From Clostridia bacterium (GTDB lineage Bacteria > Bacillota > Clostridia > Christensenellales > Borkfalkiaceae): 47,876 bases of DNA. Position 1 is the stretch's first letter, and each line of letters opens with the position of its first letter. Below are positions 1 through 8,705 of the stretch, one piece after another. Below the pieces are notes generated by a model. The model was not told the origin of the DNA and made no database searches. It saw only the letters and a program-made list of their open reading frames with translations. The translations under genes were made by a program, and so were the position numbers. The stretch spans positions 1 to 47,876 of the forward strand of contig JAFTSN010000008.1 in the NCBI GenBank assembly GCA_017467275.1. The letters are read 5' to 3'.

Positions 1-1
1 A

Positions 2-85
2 AAGAAACCAGGCTATGATAGCATTATGTTATTATATGAAAAATTTGATATTGAACCGAATTTATTATTCGGGATAGAAAAATAA
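2..85 (+). CDS. C-terminal fragment of an XRE-type (HTH_3) regulator, 5' end outside window
   Basis: An open frame runs from the window edge to TAA at 83-85 and gives 27 residues. The stretch FDIEPNLLFGIEK resembles the last helix of Cro/C1-type helix-turn-helix domains, where a 'fdvs.dyLLG' pattern closes the domain. It is the only protein-coding signal on the plus strand, and its stop codon sits inside the left arm of a strong terminator hairpin, as expected for a real 3' end. The HTH itself is not visible, so the assignment rests on the tail alone. Confidence 0.5.
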   Translation, partial: KKPGYDSIMLLYEKFDIEPNLLFGIEK

Positions 86-116
86 CGAGTGCAAAACATC
101 TACGCTCGTTATTTTT
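78..116. terminator. Bidirectional intrinsic terminator
   Basis: A perfect 12-bp stem, AAAAATAACGAG (78-89) against CTCGTTATTTTT (105-116), ends in a T run on both strands. It ends the partial regulator gene on the plus strand. Confidence 0.75.
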
Positions 117-126
117 GACATAAAAA

Positions 127-300
127 AGAAACCCAACCGCCACAAAGTGGTTCGATTTAGGTTTCTCTTGGTGGAGCCAAGCGGAGATTGGCTTACGCCA
201 AAGTGTCGTCGGCGACAAGCTTTGAGAAAAAAACAACTCAATCGTTTTCGCCTCCTCGCGCGAACCGCTGTTAATTCAGCGGTTCTCTCGATTAGCCAAC
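127..300. repeat. Non-coding repeat debris next to tRNA-Ala, including tRNA-Ala-like pieces
   Basis: No gene is convincing here. A hairpin (AGAAACC 127-133 / GGTTTCT 160-166, inner CCAC/GTGG) is followed by 168-185, which matches the 3' end of tRNA-Ala (338-355) at 17 of 18 positions including the CCA. A second piece, GCCTCCTCG at 250-258, matches the anticodon arm of the same tRNA (368-376). A further inverted repeat, GAACCGCTG/CAGCGGTTC, spans 262-285. The region could be a broken extra copy of tRNA-Ala or a dispersed tRNA-associated repeat. Confidence 0.4.
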
Positions 301-301
301 G

Positions 302-338
302 AAAAAAATACGGATGACAAACGCCATCCGTATTTTTT
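302..338 (-). terminator. Terminator of tRNA-Ala
   Basis: The stem is AAAAAATACGGATG (303-316) against CATCCGTATTTTTT (325-338). It begins directly after the CCA end of the tRNA. Confidence 0.8.
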
Positions 339-414
339 TGGTGGAGCTAAGCGGATTCGAACCGCTGGCCTCCTCGTTGCGAACGAGGCGCTCTACCAAC
401 TGAGCCATAACCCC
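339..414 (-). tRNA. tRNA-Ala (anticodon CGC)
   Basis: A 76-nt cloverleaf: acceptor GGGGTTA/TAGCTCC, anticodon stem CCTCG/CGAGG with loop TTCGCAA (anticodon CGC), T-arm AGCGG-TTCGAAT-CCGCT, discriminator A and an encoded CCA. The acceptor contains the G3-U70 wobble pair that is the main identity element for alanyl-tRNA synthetase. It reads GCG codons. It has its own promoter and terminator, so it is a single-gene unit. Confidence 0.95.
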
Positions 415-425
415 AAAGCATTATT

Positions 426-454
426 ATTATATATGTTCTTTTGCGTTTTGTCAA
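426..454 (-). promoter_or_regulatory. SigA-type promoter of tRNA-Ala
   Basis: Perfect consensus TTGACA (454-449), 17-bp spacer, TATAAT (431-426). The predicted start is about 5 nt upstream of the mature tRNA. Confidence 0.85.
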
Positions 455-506
455 CAATTTTTTGCCTATATCAAAAAAATTTTAAGAATTATTTTTAAAG
501 AAAAAT

Positions 507-531
507 CCACTCCGCTTAAAAAACGGAGTGG
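507..531 (-). terminator. Terminator after the PrsA-like lipoprotein gene
   Basis: Stem CCACTCCG (507-514) against CGGAGTGG (524-531). It is followed on the minus strand by ATTTTT and lies about 20 nt past the stop codon of the lipoprotein gene. Confidence 0.75.
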
Positions 532-552
532 AGCTTTTTTCGTTTGAAAGAA

Positions 553-2718
553 TTACTCGCCGATGCTCATAAGATCTTCGTATCTGCTCTTATAAAGCTT
601 GACGCCGGATTTCTTGTACTGACCGAGAATATTCGTCTGCACGATATTCATATCCTCGTCTGCCGTTGCGCTCTTCAAAGACTCGAAATAGAGATTCGAG
701 AAAGTCCCCTCGACGTCCTTTTCCTCATAGTTAAACGCACCGTAGACATTTTCTGCGCCGTTCTCGTAAACAAACGAGACGTAGAGAATATGCCAACCAT
801 AATCGGTGGCGCAGACAACGTATTGTCCCACGCCCGCGTTGGGATTCAAGGTCTTATCCACCGCATACTGCGCCGCATACGCAAATTCCTTAACGTAGGT
901 GTCGGACAGCGGAGAAACGACGTAGCCCATATAGGTGTTGAGACAGCCCGTGTCCGTGCTGTAAGCAAACATCAGCTCGTTGACTGCGGACAACGCCTTA
1001 TACGCATCGGTGTCCTTATTGAAGAAATCTTTCTTCGCCGTCTGCGTCAGGGAAACTTGACCGGTGTAGTACATGAACTGCGAATAGTCAAACTTGCCTT
1101 TCGTAAGAGAATAGTTTCCGTTGTCGACGTAGCCCGTGTAGGGATTGCCGACCGCCTTATCCTCCGACTCACCTGCGCCGAGCGCATAGTCGATATACTC
1201 CTCCATCTCCGTGATAAACCCGTCGATATCCATCTTATTGGGCTTAAAGGAAACGAATTTGTCGCCATCCTTTTCGATCGTTCCGTTATACGGATACTGT
1301 CCGAGATATTGCGATAATTCCTCGTAGCGCTCGCTGTTCGTGAAGTTATCCTCGAAGAACAGATAGTCGCTCGCTTTGCCGTTCTTATAGAACTTGGCAT
1401 TCGTCGCCGCTTTGTACGAATAGTTATTGTCGTCGTTATTGGAGAACCAAGCCGCGCGAAGATCCTTTGCTTCCACGCTATTCAAAAGCTCGGCACGCTT
1501 CGTGAAGTGAAGCTTCTGCACCGCCGTGTCCGTATCGGACGTGGGATAGAGCGAAAGTTCCTGCGTCGCCGTTGCGGAGAACGGAATCAAGATGTTATAA
1601 ACGAATCCGAATCTGCCGCCGTCCTTGGGACTATATACGACGAACGAATCATCGGACACGTTCCCGATCGCCGTTTCAAATGCCGTGGAATTCTTTTCGC
1701 CGTAGGAAAGCTTCTGCGAGCCAATGAGCTCGGCATATTTCTCCTCCACGTAGTCTTTATCAAGCTGGGTGGATTCGGTGAGATCGTCGGCAAACTTGGA
1801 GATAAGCGCCTGCTCGAGCTGCGAAGCAAGGTCAACATAATAATAGTCGATCTTCGTGAAGTCGGAGGTGTCCTCTTTTTCCTTGAGCAACCCGTTTCTG
1901 GAAAGGTTGGAAAGGAAATCGTTATACGCCTTACGACGGGTCAGCTGCGTGGAGCCGTCGAGCCGCTCATAAGAACCGCAGGAATCAGCCGCATTCTGAC
2001 CGGTGTAGATCTCGTAGTTCGTGTCGTAATAGTCCTCGGTCTCCGTGCCGACGCCCGTGGGAGTCGTGCGAGCTACGCCGAACGTTTCGTCGTCGACGAG
2101 ATCCGCTTCTTCAATGTAGGTCGCCTCCGCGGAGTCAAGCGAATCGTTGATGAGCTTTTTCAGGGAGTAGACCGTCTTATCGTAGTCCGTGTTATCCGTT
2201 CCGTTTTCCGTCAGGAAATACTTAAGCGTGAGCACCTCGGGATGCGCTTCGATCAGCTTGGTCAGTTTTGCATCCTCTTTAATCGCCGCTTTTTCCGCTG
2301 CGATATAAGCGTCGAACGTGTTGTTGAATGCGTCGCCGCCCTCGGTGAGATAGTAAGCCGCCGCATACTGCACGACGATCTTACGGCTCGTCAGATCCTC
2401 CATAAGCTGCGTGAACGTTTGACGGTAGCTCCAACCGTAGTCATTGATATACGTGGAGCCCGCACTCAAAAAGTAAGCGACAAGGTCACGCTTTAAAACG
2501 TTGCCGTTCAGATTTTTGACAATGCTTGCACAATTGGCAAATTCGCCGTCCGATTTAAAGGAGTCGTCGCCCGTGATATCGACGGTCGCAACAATCCGTT
2601 TAAGGTCTTCCGTGCTGTCGGTAGCAACGAGGGAGACGTCGCACGCCGCGCCGCCGATTGCGAACGCCACGCAAAGCGTCATCGCCGCTACTTTCTTAAA
2701 AGTGTTTCTTTTTTTCAT
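553..2718 (-). CDS. PrsA/SurA-like lipoprotein, putative extracytoplasmic peptidyl-prolyl isomerase
   Basis: A 721-residue lipoprotein. The N-terminus has KK, a hydrophobic stretch and a GGAAC lipobox with Cys26 as the lipidated residue. Next comes a helical region typical of SurA/PrsA N-domains (NGNVLKRDLVAYF..). The C-terminal part contains CATDYGWHILYVS, which resembles the last strand of parvulin domains ('V.T.yGyHii.v'). It would act outside the membrane in folding of secreted proteins. The start at 2718 is preferred over an in-frame ATG at 2784 because it has GGAG upstream and puts the signal peptide at the N-terminus. It follows mfd, a common Clostridia arrangement, but has its own promoter. 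The middle 400 residues match nothing I recognise, and PPIase activity is not certain. Confidence 0.6.
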   Translation of the reverse strand: MKKRNTFKKVAAMTLCVAFAIGGAACDVSLVATDSTEDLKRIVATVDITGDDSFKSDGEFANCASIVKNLNGNVLKRDLVAYFLSAGSTYINDYGWSYRQTFTQLMEDLTSRKIVVQYAAAYYLTEGGDAFNNTFDAYIAAEKAAIKEDAKLTKLIEAHPEVLTLKYFLTENGTDNTDYDKTVYSLKKLINDSLDSAEATYIEEADLVDDETFGVARTTPTGVGTETEDYYDTNYEIYTGQNAADSCGSYERLDGSTQLTRRKAYNDFLSNLSRNGLLKEKEDTSDFTKIDYYYVDLASQLEQALISKFADDLTESTQLDKDYVEEKYAELIGSQKLSYGEKNSTAFETAIGNVSDDSFVVYSPKDGGRFGFVYNILIPFSATATQELSLYPTSDTDTAVQKLHFTKRAELLNSVEAKDLRAAWFSNNDDNNYSYKAATNAKFYKNGKASDYLFFEDNFTNSERYEELSQYLGQYPYNGTIEKDGDKFVSFKPNKMDIDGFITEMEEYIDYALGAGESEDKAVGNPYTGYVDNGNYSLTKGKFDYSQFMYYTGQVSLTQTAKKDFFNKDTDAYKALSAVNELMFAYSTDTGCLNTYMGYVVSPLSDTYVKEFAYAAQYAVDKTLNPNAGVGQYVVCATDYGWHILYVSFVYENGAENVYGAFNYEEKDVEGTFSNLYFESLKSATADEDMNIVQTNILGQYKKSGVKLYKSRYEDLMSIGE

Positions 2719-2825
2719 AAAAAACCGCTCCGATCTTTTTATCCAACTTTTTGTTTTGCCCGACCTTTCGGTAGGCTCGTCCAAGCCGCTTGACGAAACG
2801 AGTCAAAAAAACCTAGACAACTTAT

Positions 2826-2854
2826 ATTATAACCGATTTTTCTTGAAAGTGCAA
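2826..2854 (-). promoter_or_regulatory. SigA-type promoter of the PrsA-like lipoprotein gene
   Basis: TTGCAC (2854-2849), 17-bp spacer, TATAAT (2831-2826). The predicted leader is about 100 nt. It contains a possible hairpin (CTCGT/ACGAG enclosing CAAG/CTTG) around 2768-2795, of unknown function. The promoter sits just before the stop codon of mfd, so the lipoprotein gene can be expressed separately. Confidence 0.65.
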
Positions 2855-2864
2855 TCGTTTTTCG

Positions 2865-5800
2865 TCATAAACTTGTGAAAGTTAGTGCAAATTTCAAAAA
2901 TTTTGTCATTTGAGCCATTAATTCGACGGGTTCGCGCGCCGAAATGAACTCGATCACGGGTGAAACCGCCATATTCAGTCTCACCTTGCCCGCATATTTA
3001 TCGAGCGCCGCCTGAATCCGTTTATCCCCCAAGCTTTCGAGCGAGGGAAATTCGAGCGCACCGAGATTCTTCATAACCGTGATCTTTCTCACGGAAAATT
3101 TCGCCGCATAGGATTTTAAAACGGCGATCACGAGCAGATTGATAACCGCCTGCGGCAATGCGCCGTAGGTCTCCTCAAGGGATTCGTACACCCGCTTATA
3201 GTCCGCAACCGAGGAAATTTCCGCTATCTGCTTATAGGTGTCCAGCCTACCCGCCGACGATTCAATATACCTCTCTGAAATATAAGCGTTCGCGCGGATA
3301 TCCAGCTCGGCAACGACCGTGCTTTCGCCCGTCAGCTCCTCCTTTAAGAGCTTGGCATACAGCTCGTAGCCCACTCTGTCCATATGTCCGTGCTGTTCCG
3401 CGCCCAAAACGTTGCCCGCGCCGCGAATCTCCAGATCGCGCATCGCAAGCTTATATCCAGAGCCGAGCTCGGTAAATTCCATGATTGCTTTGAGCCTGTC
3501 GGCGGCGTTTTGCGTCATGACCTTTTGCGCCTTATACGTGAAGTACGCATGCGCGAGCCGCGTGCCCCGCCCCACTCTGCCGCGAAGCTGATAGAGCTGG
3601 GAGATTCCCAGTCGGTCGCTATCGATCACAACAAGCGTGTTCGCATTGGGCAGGTCGATACCGTTCTCAATAATCGTCGTCGTGATCAAAACGTTGGTCT
3701 TGCCCGAATAAAAATCGAACACGCTATTTTCAAGGGCAGTCTTATCCATTCTGCCGTGCGCGACGGAGATCTGCGCCTCGGGCACAATCCTCGAAACCTG
3801 TGCCGCAAACGTGAAAATGCTCTCCACGCGGTTATAGAGAATAAACACCTGCCCGCCCCGCGAAAGCTCACGGATACACGCCTCGCGAATCAGCGTTTCC
3901 GTCTCCTCGACCACGTAGGTCTGCACGGGCAGCCGCTCATACGGCGGCGTCTGTATCGTCGAAATATCCCGAATCCCCGAAAGAGACATATGCAAGGTTC
4001 GAGGAATGGGGGTCGCCGTCATCGTCAGACAGTCGATATCCTTTCTTAAATGCTTAATTTTTTCCTTATGCTCCACACCGAAGCGCTGTTCCTCGTCGAG
4101 AACGAGTAAGCCAAGATCCTTGAATTTGACGTCCGAGGACAATAGCCTGTGCGTACCGACAACGAGATCTATGCTCCCGTCTGCGAGCCCTTTTAAGATC
4201 TTCTCCTGCTCCTTGGGCGTGTTGAAGCGGTTGAGTGCGGCAACCCTCACGCCGAATGCCGCAAAGCGCGCCGTCGCCGTGTTAAAATGCTGATTGCATA
4301 AGACGGTGCTTGGGCACATAAGCGCCGCTTGCTTGCCCGCCAAAACACAGAGATAGACCGCACGGAACGCGACCTCCGTCTTGCCGAAGCCGACGTCGCC
4401 GCAGAGCAGTCTGTCCATGACCTTCGTCGAGCACATGTCTGCCTTGATCTCCTCCACCGAGCTTGCCTGATCGGGCGTGAGCTCATGCTCGAAAGCGTCC
4501 TCGAACTCCCGCATAAAGACCGCGTTTTCGGGACAGGCAAAACCGTTAGACGCCGCGCGCTCGGCATAGAGCTGTTTCAAATCGAACGCCAGCTTTTTTA
4601 AAGAAGCGCGCACCCGCGCCTTGACCCGCTCGAAATCCGCACCGCCGATTTTAGAGAGCGAGGGATTGGAATCGCCGACGTATTTCGAGAGCACGTCCAT
4701 ATGCTCGGCGGGCACGTATAAAATATCCCCGTCCTTATATTCGAGGGCAATATACTCCTTGGTGCCGTCGGTGGTCTCAATCTTCTTTGTGCCGATTACT
4801 CTACCCACGCCGTGCGTTTCATGAACGGCAAAATCCCCCACCTCGGGCGCGGAAAACATATCCCCGCGCTTGCGGCGAATTCGCTTGTTTTCCACAGGTC
4901 GGGTGTAGAGCTCGCCCGTGCCGATGACCGCAAGCTTTGCCTCGTGCAAAACAAAACCTTTCCCGAGCGTTTCGCGGAGCACGCAAACGCCTTTAAAGCT
5001 CTCTAGAGAATCGGGGAGCTTGCCGTGCGGGATATATTCGTCCGACAGCGCCTCCTCCATTTTTACCGCTTTCCCCTCGTCTCCGCAATAGAGAAGCACT
5101 CGATAGTCGCCCTTGAGCCAATTCTTTATATCGGTCACAAGCGCGGGCAAGCCGTTCAAATACCGCGTTACGGGCGTTGCCGTGAAATTATAGGTCGCAA
5201 GGGGTTGAAAGAAAAAGGGATTGCCCGTGAATGTTTGCAACGCGAGCGTGCGGAAAGAGGACAGTGCGGCAAGAAAATGCTCTTTTTCCACGTATTGCCC
5301 GCGGGAAAACAAAAATGCCTCCCCGTCCGAAAACAAGCGGTTATAGCGCTCCTCGAACTCCTTATAAAGCGCGTTGAATTTATCCCAAAGCGTCTTGCTT
5401 TCGTCAAAGACGATCAAGGCGTTTTCGGGCAAAAGATCGAAAATGCTCCCCGCATTCTCCGTGATCGGCATCAAAAAGGCGTTCTTCTCCCCTGCCCCCT
5501 CGGACAAGAGCTCATCCGCAATTTCGCCCGCACGGGCGTATGCCGACGCCGTTTTAAACGCCTTGCGCTCCCGTTCTAAAATGGGCTTTAAAGCCTCCTT
5601 GTCCCGCTCGGACAAAAACACGTCGGTCGCGGCGAGAATTTCCACTTCTTTCACGCTTTCCAAGCGCTTTCCCGTCACGAAATCGTAGGGCTTGAGCTTC
5701 TCCACCGTATCGCCAAAAAAATCTACGCGCACGGGGTTTTCAAGATTGACGGGATAGATATCGAGAATATCTCCGCGGAGGGCAAAAACGCCCTTGGTTT

Positions 5801-6275
5801 CCACCTCGTAGCCGCGCACGTAGCCCATAGAGACGAGCTTTGCGGGCAGAGATAAAAAGTCCTCGTCCTCCCCCTCTTTCAAGGAAAGCCGCGGCAAGCT
5901 TTTCGGAAAGAGCTGCAATAGCGCATCCAGCTCCGCCGTCACGATCGGACACCCGCTTTTCAGCGCCTCGATTCCCTCCAAACGACGAAATAAAGCGTCC
6001 TTGGAAAGAGCTTTCCGATATAAAAGCACCTCGTCTTTCGCGGCGATGGTCGCCGTTTTTTTGCCCGAAAGCGCGGCGATATCCTCCGCCGCTTTTTTTG
6101 CGGAAACGCCGTCTGCCGTCACGTAGAGCACGGGACAAGGCGAAAGGGCCGCAAGCAGGTATTTTAAGGAGTCGGATACGCCGAAAACCGCCGTGGGCGT
6201 GCCGCGGCGGATATCCGTTTCAAGACGGGAAAAGTCCCCGTTTAAATTTTCGGGCGTAAAAAACCGTTCCTTCAT
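2865..6275 (-). CDS. mfd: Transcription-repair coupling factor Mfd
   Basis: 1136 residues, normal for Mfd. It releases RNA polymerase stalled at lesions and recruits UvrA. Residues 1-350 hold the degenerate UvrB-like module. A CarD-like RNA-polymerase-interaction domain lies around 475-535 (VGDFAVHETHGVGRV). Then come the translocase lobes with Walker A GDVGFGKTE near 628, the DEEQ box near 728, TATPIPRTL, and the QLRGRVGRG helicase motif VI. A C-terminal regulatory domain follows. It lies 16 nt after pth, matching the prs-pth-mfd order known in Bacillus and relatives. The gene is complete and shows nothing unusual. Confidence 0.97.
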   Translation of the reverse strand: MKERFFTPENLNGDFSRLETDIRRGTPTAVFGVSDSLKYLLAALSPCPVLYVTADGVSAKKAAEDIAALSGKKTATIAAKDEVLLYRKALSKDALFRRLEGIEALKSGCPIVTAELDALLQLFPKSLPRLSLKEGEDEDFLSLPAKLVSMGYVRGYEVETKGVFALRGDILDIYPVNLENPVRVDFFGDTVEKLKPYDFVTGKRLESVKEVEILAATDVFLSERDKEALKPILERERKAFKTASAYARAGEIADELLSEGAGEKNAFLMPITENAGSIFDLLPENALIVFDESKTLWDKFNALYKEFEERYNRLFSDGEAFLFSRGQYVEKEHFLAALSSFRTLALQTFTGNPFFFQPLATYNFTATPVTRYLNGLPALVTDIKNWLKGDYRVLLYCGDEGKAVKMEEALSDEYIPHGKLPDSLESFKGVCVLRETLGKGFVLHEAKLAVIGTGELYTRPVENKRIRRKRGDMFSAPEVGDFAVHETHGVGRVIGTKKIETTDGTKEYIALEYKDGDILYVPAEHMDVLSKYVGDSNPSLSKIGGADFERVKARVRASLKKLAFDLKQLYAERAASNGFACPENAVFMREFEDAFEHELTPDQASSVEEIKADMCSTKVMDRLLCGDVGFGKTEVAFRAVYLCVLAGKQAALMCPSTVLCNQHFNTATARFAAFGVRVAALNRFNTPKEQEKILKGLADGSIDLVVGTHRLLSSDVKFKDLGLLVLDEEQRFGVEHKEKIKHLRKDIDCLTMTATPIPRTLHMSLSGIRDISTIQTPPYERLPVQTYVVEETETLIREACIRELSRGGQVFILYNRVESIFTFAAQVSRIVPEAQISVAHGRMDKTALENSVFDFYSGKTNVLITTTIIENGIDLPNANTLVVIDSDRLGISQLYQLRGRVGRGTRLAHAYFTYKAQKVMTQNAADRLKAIMEFTELGSGYKLAMRDLEIRGAGNVLGAEQHGHMDRVGYELYAKLLKEELTGESTVVAELDIRANAYISERYIESSAGRLDTYKQIAEISSVADYKRVYESLEETYGALPQAVINLLVIAVLKSYAAKFSVRKITVMKNLGALEFPSLESLGDKRIQAALDKYAGKVRLNMAVSPVIEFISAREPVELMAQMTKFLKFALTFTSL

Positions 6276-6291
6276 GTGCCTGCCCTTTGCT

Positions 6292-6858
6292 TTATTTCTG
6301 GTTATAGCGGTTCATGACCGCCTCGATATTGACCCCTCGAGCGAAATCCGACGCCGCCTCGGCAGCTTTTTTGCATGCCTCGGCAAAGAGAGGATAGTCT
6401 TCCTTTCGGATTTCGGAAAGGACGTAATCAATGATGGGGATATTTACTTCACTGTCGCGAATGCCAATGCGAATTCGGGGGAAACGGGTCTTGCCCGTCT
6501 CGCCGATAATACTCCGCATGCCGTTGTGTGTACCCGCGCTCCCCTCCGCGCGAATACGGATTTTTCCCTTTGGAAGGTCATAGTCGTCGTAGATAACAAG
6601 CAGATTTTCCTCGGGAATTTTATATTTTGCCATGAGCTGTTTAACCGCTCTGCCCGAATTGTTCATATACGTCAAAGGACGGGCAACAATCACCTTTTCC
6701 CCGCCCACGTAAGCCTCTGCGACGGAGGCTTCGCATTCTTTCTTTTTGAATTTAGCGCCTAACGCTTCCGCAACGTCGCCCGCGGCGATATATCCCACGT
6801 TGTGGAAGGTGCGCTCATACTGCTTGTCGGGATTTCCGAGACCGACGATCAGATACAT
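6292..6858 (-). CDS. pth: Peptidyl-tRNA hydrolase
   Basis: 188 residues. It cleaves peptidyl-tRNA released by stalled ribosomes. Visible motifs are GLGNPDKQYERTFHNVGY, containing the catalytic His and substrate-binding Asn, and YDDYDLPKGKIRIRAEGSAG followed by THNGMRSI. One position usually occupied by Gly (SAGGHNG) is Thr here. An ATG 15 codons upstream is rejected: the chosen start has AAAGGAG 7 nt before it and yields the standard MYLIVGLGNP N-terminus. It sits between prs and mfd; in Bacillus the homologue is also called spoVC. Confidence 0.95.
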   Translation of the reverse strand: MYLIVGLGNPDKQYERTFHNVGYIAAGDVAEALGAKFKKKECEASVAEAYVGGEKVIVARPLTYMNNSGRAVKQLMAKYKIPEENLLVIYDDYDLPKGKIRIRAEGSAGTHNGMRSIIGETGKTRFPRIRIGIRDSEVNIPIIDYVLSEIRKEDYPLFAEACKKAAEAASDFARGVNIEAVMNRYNQK

Positions 6859-6910
6859 ATTGACTCCTTTTTTGCCCGAGCGGATAAAAGTGCCCTGTGG
6901 CAACCGCCGA

Positions 6911-6940
6911 AACCGCCGCCGTGAATTTTCGGCGACGGTT
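6911..6940 (-). other. GC-rich hairpin between prs and pth
   Basis: AACCGCCGCCG (6911-6921) pairs with CGGCGACGGTT (6930-6940), with one mismatch. No T run follows on the minus strand, so a simple terminator is unlikely. It may be a processing or attenuation structure within the prs-pth message. Confidence 0.4.
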
Positions 6941-6976
6941 TTTACGTTCGTTTTTTCTTATGTATCCCAATCAAAC

Positions 6977-7921
6977 TCAATCGTAGAGTTTAGACATGGG
7001 TTTATCGAGATAGACGTTCTCAATAGCCGCCGCGAAAATTTCTGCAACGGTGAGAATCTGGAACTTATCCCGCTTCTTTTCTTCGGGAAGCTGAATGGTG
7101 TCGAGCATGACGAGCTTCGTGATTGCGGATTCCTCCAATCTCTTGACTGCAGGACCGCTCAAAACCGCATGCGTACAAGCCGCGTAAATCTCGGTTGCGC
7201 CGAGCTCCTTAAGAGCCGCCGCACCCTGACAGATCGTGCCTGCCGTGTCGATCATATCGTCGATCATAAAGCATCTCTTACCGTTGACGTCGCCAATGAT
7301 ATTCATGACCTCCATGACATTCGCCTTGGGACGGCGCTTATCGATGATCGCAATGGGAACGCCGAACTTTTCCGCAACCTTTCTCGCACGCTTCACGCTG
7401 CCCATATCGGGCGCGACAACGACGTCGATATTTCCGAGCTTGGAGAAGTGGTTGTAAAGCTTGGGTCCGCCCAAAAGATTATCCACGGGAATATCGAAAA
7501 ACCCTTGGATCTGTTCGGCGTGCAAGTCCATGGTCAGCACTCTGTCTGCACCCGCCGCCGTGATGAGGTTGGCTACAAGCTTCGCCGTGATGGGATCGCG
7601 GGAACGCGCTTTCCGATCCTGACGGGCATAGCCGAAATAGGGAATGACTGCCGTAATTCGTCCTGCACTCGCGCGCTTCGCCGCATCGATCATGATGAGA
7701 AGCTCCATCAGATTATCGTTGACGGGCGCGGACGTGGACTGAATTATGAACACGTCTCTACCACGGACGGTTTCACCAATGTGAATGTTGATTTCACCGT
7801 CCGAAAAGGTGGCAACCTCGATGTCGCCGAGCTCGGTATTGAGCTTGCGCGCGATCGCTTCCGCCAAGGGGCGGTTAGAATTGCCGGAGAACAACTTGAT
7901 TTCATTGCCGTGAGTTATCAT
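6977..7921 (-). CDS. prs: Ribose-phosphate pyrophosphokinase (PRPP synthetase)
   Basis: 314 residues, the usual length. It makes PRPP from ribose 5-phosphate and ATP and so feeds pyrE at the other end of the window as well as purine, NAD and His/Trp synthesis. Conserved blocks include [20 protein letters not shown], the ATP loop [17 protein letters not shown], the metal site [14 protein letters not shown] and the PRPP loop [12 protein letters not shown]. The start at 7921 is favoured over an in-frame ATG at 7966: it gives the family N-terminus and has AAAGGCAGG upstream. It is the first gene of the prs-pth-mfd unit, with a strong promoter 130 nt upstream. Confidence 0.97.
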   Translation of the reverse strand: MITHGNEIKLFSGNSNRPLAEAIARKLNTELGDIEVATFSDGEINIHIGETVRGRDVFIIQSTSAPVNDNLMELLIMIDAAKRASAGRITAVIPYFGYARQDRKARSRDPITAKLVANLITAAGADRVLTMDLHAEQIQGFFDIPVDNLLGGPKLYNHFSKLGNIDVVVAPDMGSVKRARKVAEKFGVPIAIIDKRRPKANVMEVMNIIGDVNGKRCFMIDDMIDTAGTICQGAAALKELGATEIYAACTHAVLSGPAVKRLEESAITKLVMLDTIQLPEEKKRDKFQILTVAEIFAAAIENVYLDKPMSKLYD

Positions 7922-8059
7922 GATGTACCTGCCTTTATTTTTGCCGCTCGCCCTTTCAATAGGCACTTTGCCGCGCCGTTTTTCTCGGGACTTACGGATT
8001 TTTCCGTTGTTCGTCTTAATATTCTGTTTTAAGGAGAAACTTTACGTCACTCCTATATT

Positions 8060-8088
8060 ATAATACCTTGTTTTCGGGTTTTCGTCAA
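8060..8088 (-). promoter_or_regulatory. SigA-type promoter of prs
   Basis: TTGACG (8088-8083), 17-bp spacer, TATTAT (8065-8060); an overlapping TATAAT is shifted by 3 bp. The predicted leader of about 130 nt precedes the prs start. Confidence 0.75.
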
Positions 8089-8131
8089 CCGTTTGACCCG
8101 CAAAACGGGAAAATAATTTTTTATTTACGAA

Positions 8132-8157
8132 TTTCACAATTTTTGTTGCTTGTGAAA
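8132..8157. promoter_or_regulatory. Inverted repeat upstream of the prs promoter
   Basis: TTTCACAA (8132-8139) and TTGTGAAA (8150-8157) form a perfect inverted repeat about 45 bp upstream of the -35 box. The size suits a dimeric regulator site. No regulator can be named. Confidence 0.3.
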
Positions 8158-8164
8158 AGAAACA

Positions 8165-8184
8165 GCGGGGCTAATCCGCCCCGC
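8165..8184 (-). terminator. Terminator after tadA
   Basis: GCGGGGC (8165-8171) pairs with GCCCCGC (8178-8184). On the minus strand TGTTTCTTTT follows. It ends the CPBP-rlmH-M14-tadA unit. Confidence 0.65.
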
Positions 8185-8189
8185 CGCCG

Positions 8190-8693
8190 TTATATTTCTT
8201 CTTTTTCACACGCTTCCTTTTCCTCTTTCTGTTTCCTGCGAAGCGAGGAGAAAAAATCGGTCAAAAGCGCGGAGCATTCCGTCTCTTTCACGCCGCCGAC
8301 CACCTCCGTCTTATGGTTTAAAAGATTGGCTTGTGCAAGCGCGCCCGTTAAGGAGCGCCCTTTTTGCTCGTATGCGCCGAAAAAGAGCTTGTCCACGCGG
8401 GCGTTGAGCACCGCGCCCATGCACATGGGACAGGGTTCCAACGTCACGTAGAGCTCGCAACCCTCGGGGAGCCGCCACGAGCCGAACTTTCGGCAGGCGC
8501 CGTCAATCGCCATCATCTCCGCATGAGCGGAAGCAAGCTGTAAGCGCGCCCGACGGTTATAGCCCTTGGACACGACCTTGTCTCCAAAGACGACCACGGC
8601 GCCAATAGGGACCTCGCCCTCTTTACCGCCTTTTTTTGCCGCGCGGATTGCGGCGTTCATAAATTTTTCTTCTCTCGTTAATTTTCTGCCCAT
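8190..8693 (-). CDS. tadA: tRNA-specific adenosine deaminase TadA
   Basis: 167 residues of the cytidine/deoxycytidylate deaminase fold. It converts A34 to inosine in tRNA-Arg(ACG). The zinc site shows as HAE (AHAEMMAI, catalytic Glu) and PCPMC. A charged Lys/Glu tail ends the protein. It lies 12 nt after the M14 peptidase gene and is the last gene of that operon. Related cytosine or guanine deaminases are less likely, given the PEGCELYVTLEPCPMC context typical of TadA. Confidence 0.93.
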   Translation of the reverse strand: MGRKLTREEKFMNAAIRAAKKGGKEGEVPIGAVVVFGDKVVSKGYNRRARLQLASAHAEMMAIDGACRKFGSWRLPEGCELYVTLEPCPMCMGAVLNARVDKLFFGAYEQKGRSLTGALAQANLLNHKTEVVGGVKETECSALLTDFFSSLRRKQKEEKEACEKEEI

Positions 8694-8705
8694 TTTGTCG
8701 CCTTT

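Noticed and set aside
24-236. 70-codon minus-strand frame left of tRNA-Ala
   Set aside because: It crosses a terminator hairpin, another hairpin and tRNA-like debris, has no ribosome site and resembles no protein family; better read as non-coding repeat.
544-2496. Long plus-strand frames opposite the PrsA-like lipoprotein gene
   Set aside because: They are antisense shadows of a well-supported gene with signal peptide and ribosome site. The same holds for long plus-strand frames at 23037-24584, 35221-36387, 39708-41378, 42536-43471 and 46349-47485.
7922-8059. Riboswitch in the prs leader
   Set aside because: The leader is about 130 nt and has no purine, PRPP or guanidine aptamer landmarks that I can recognise.
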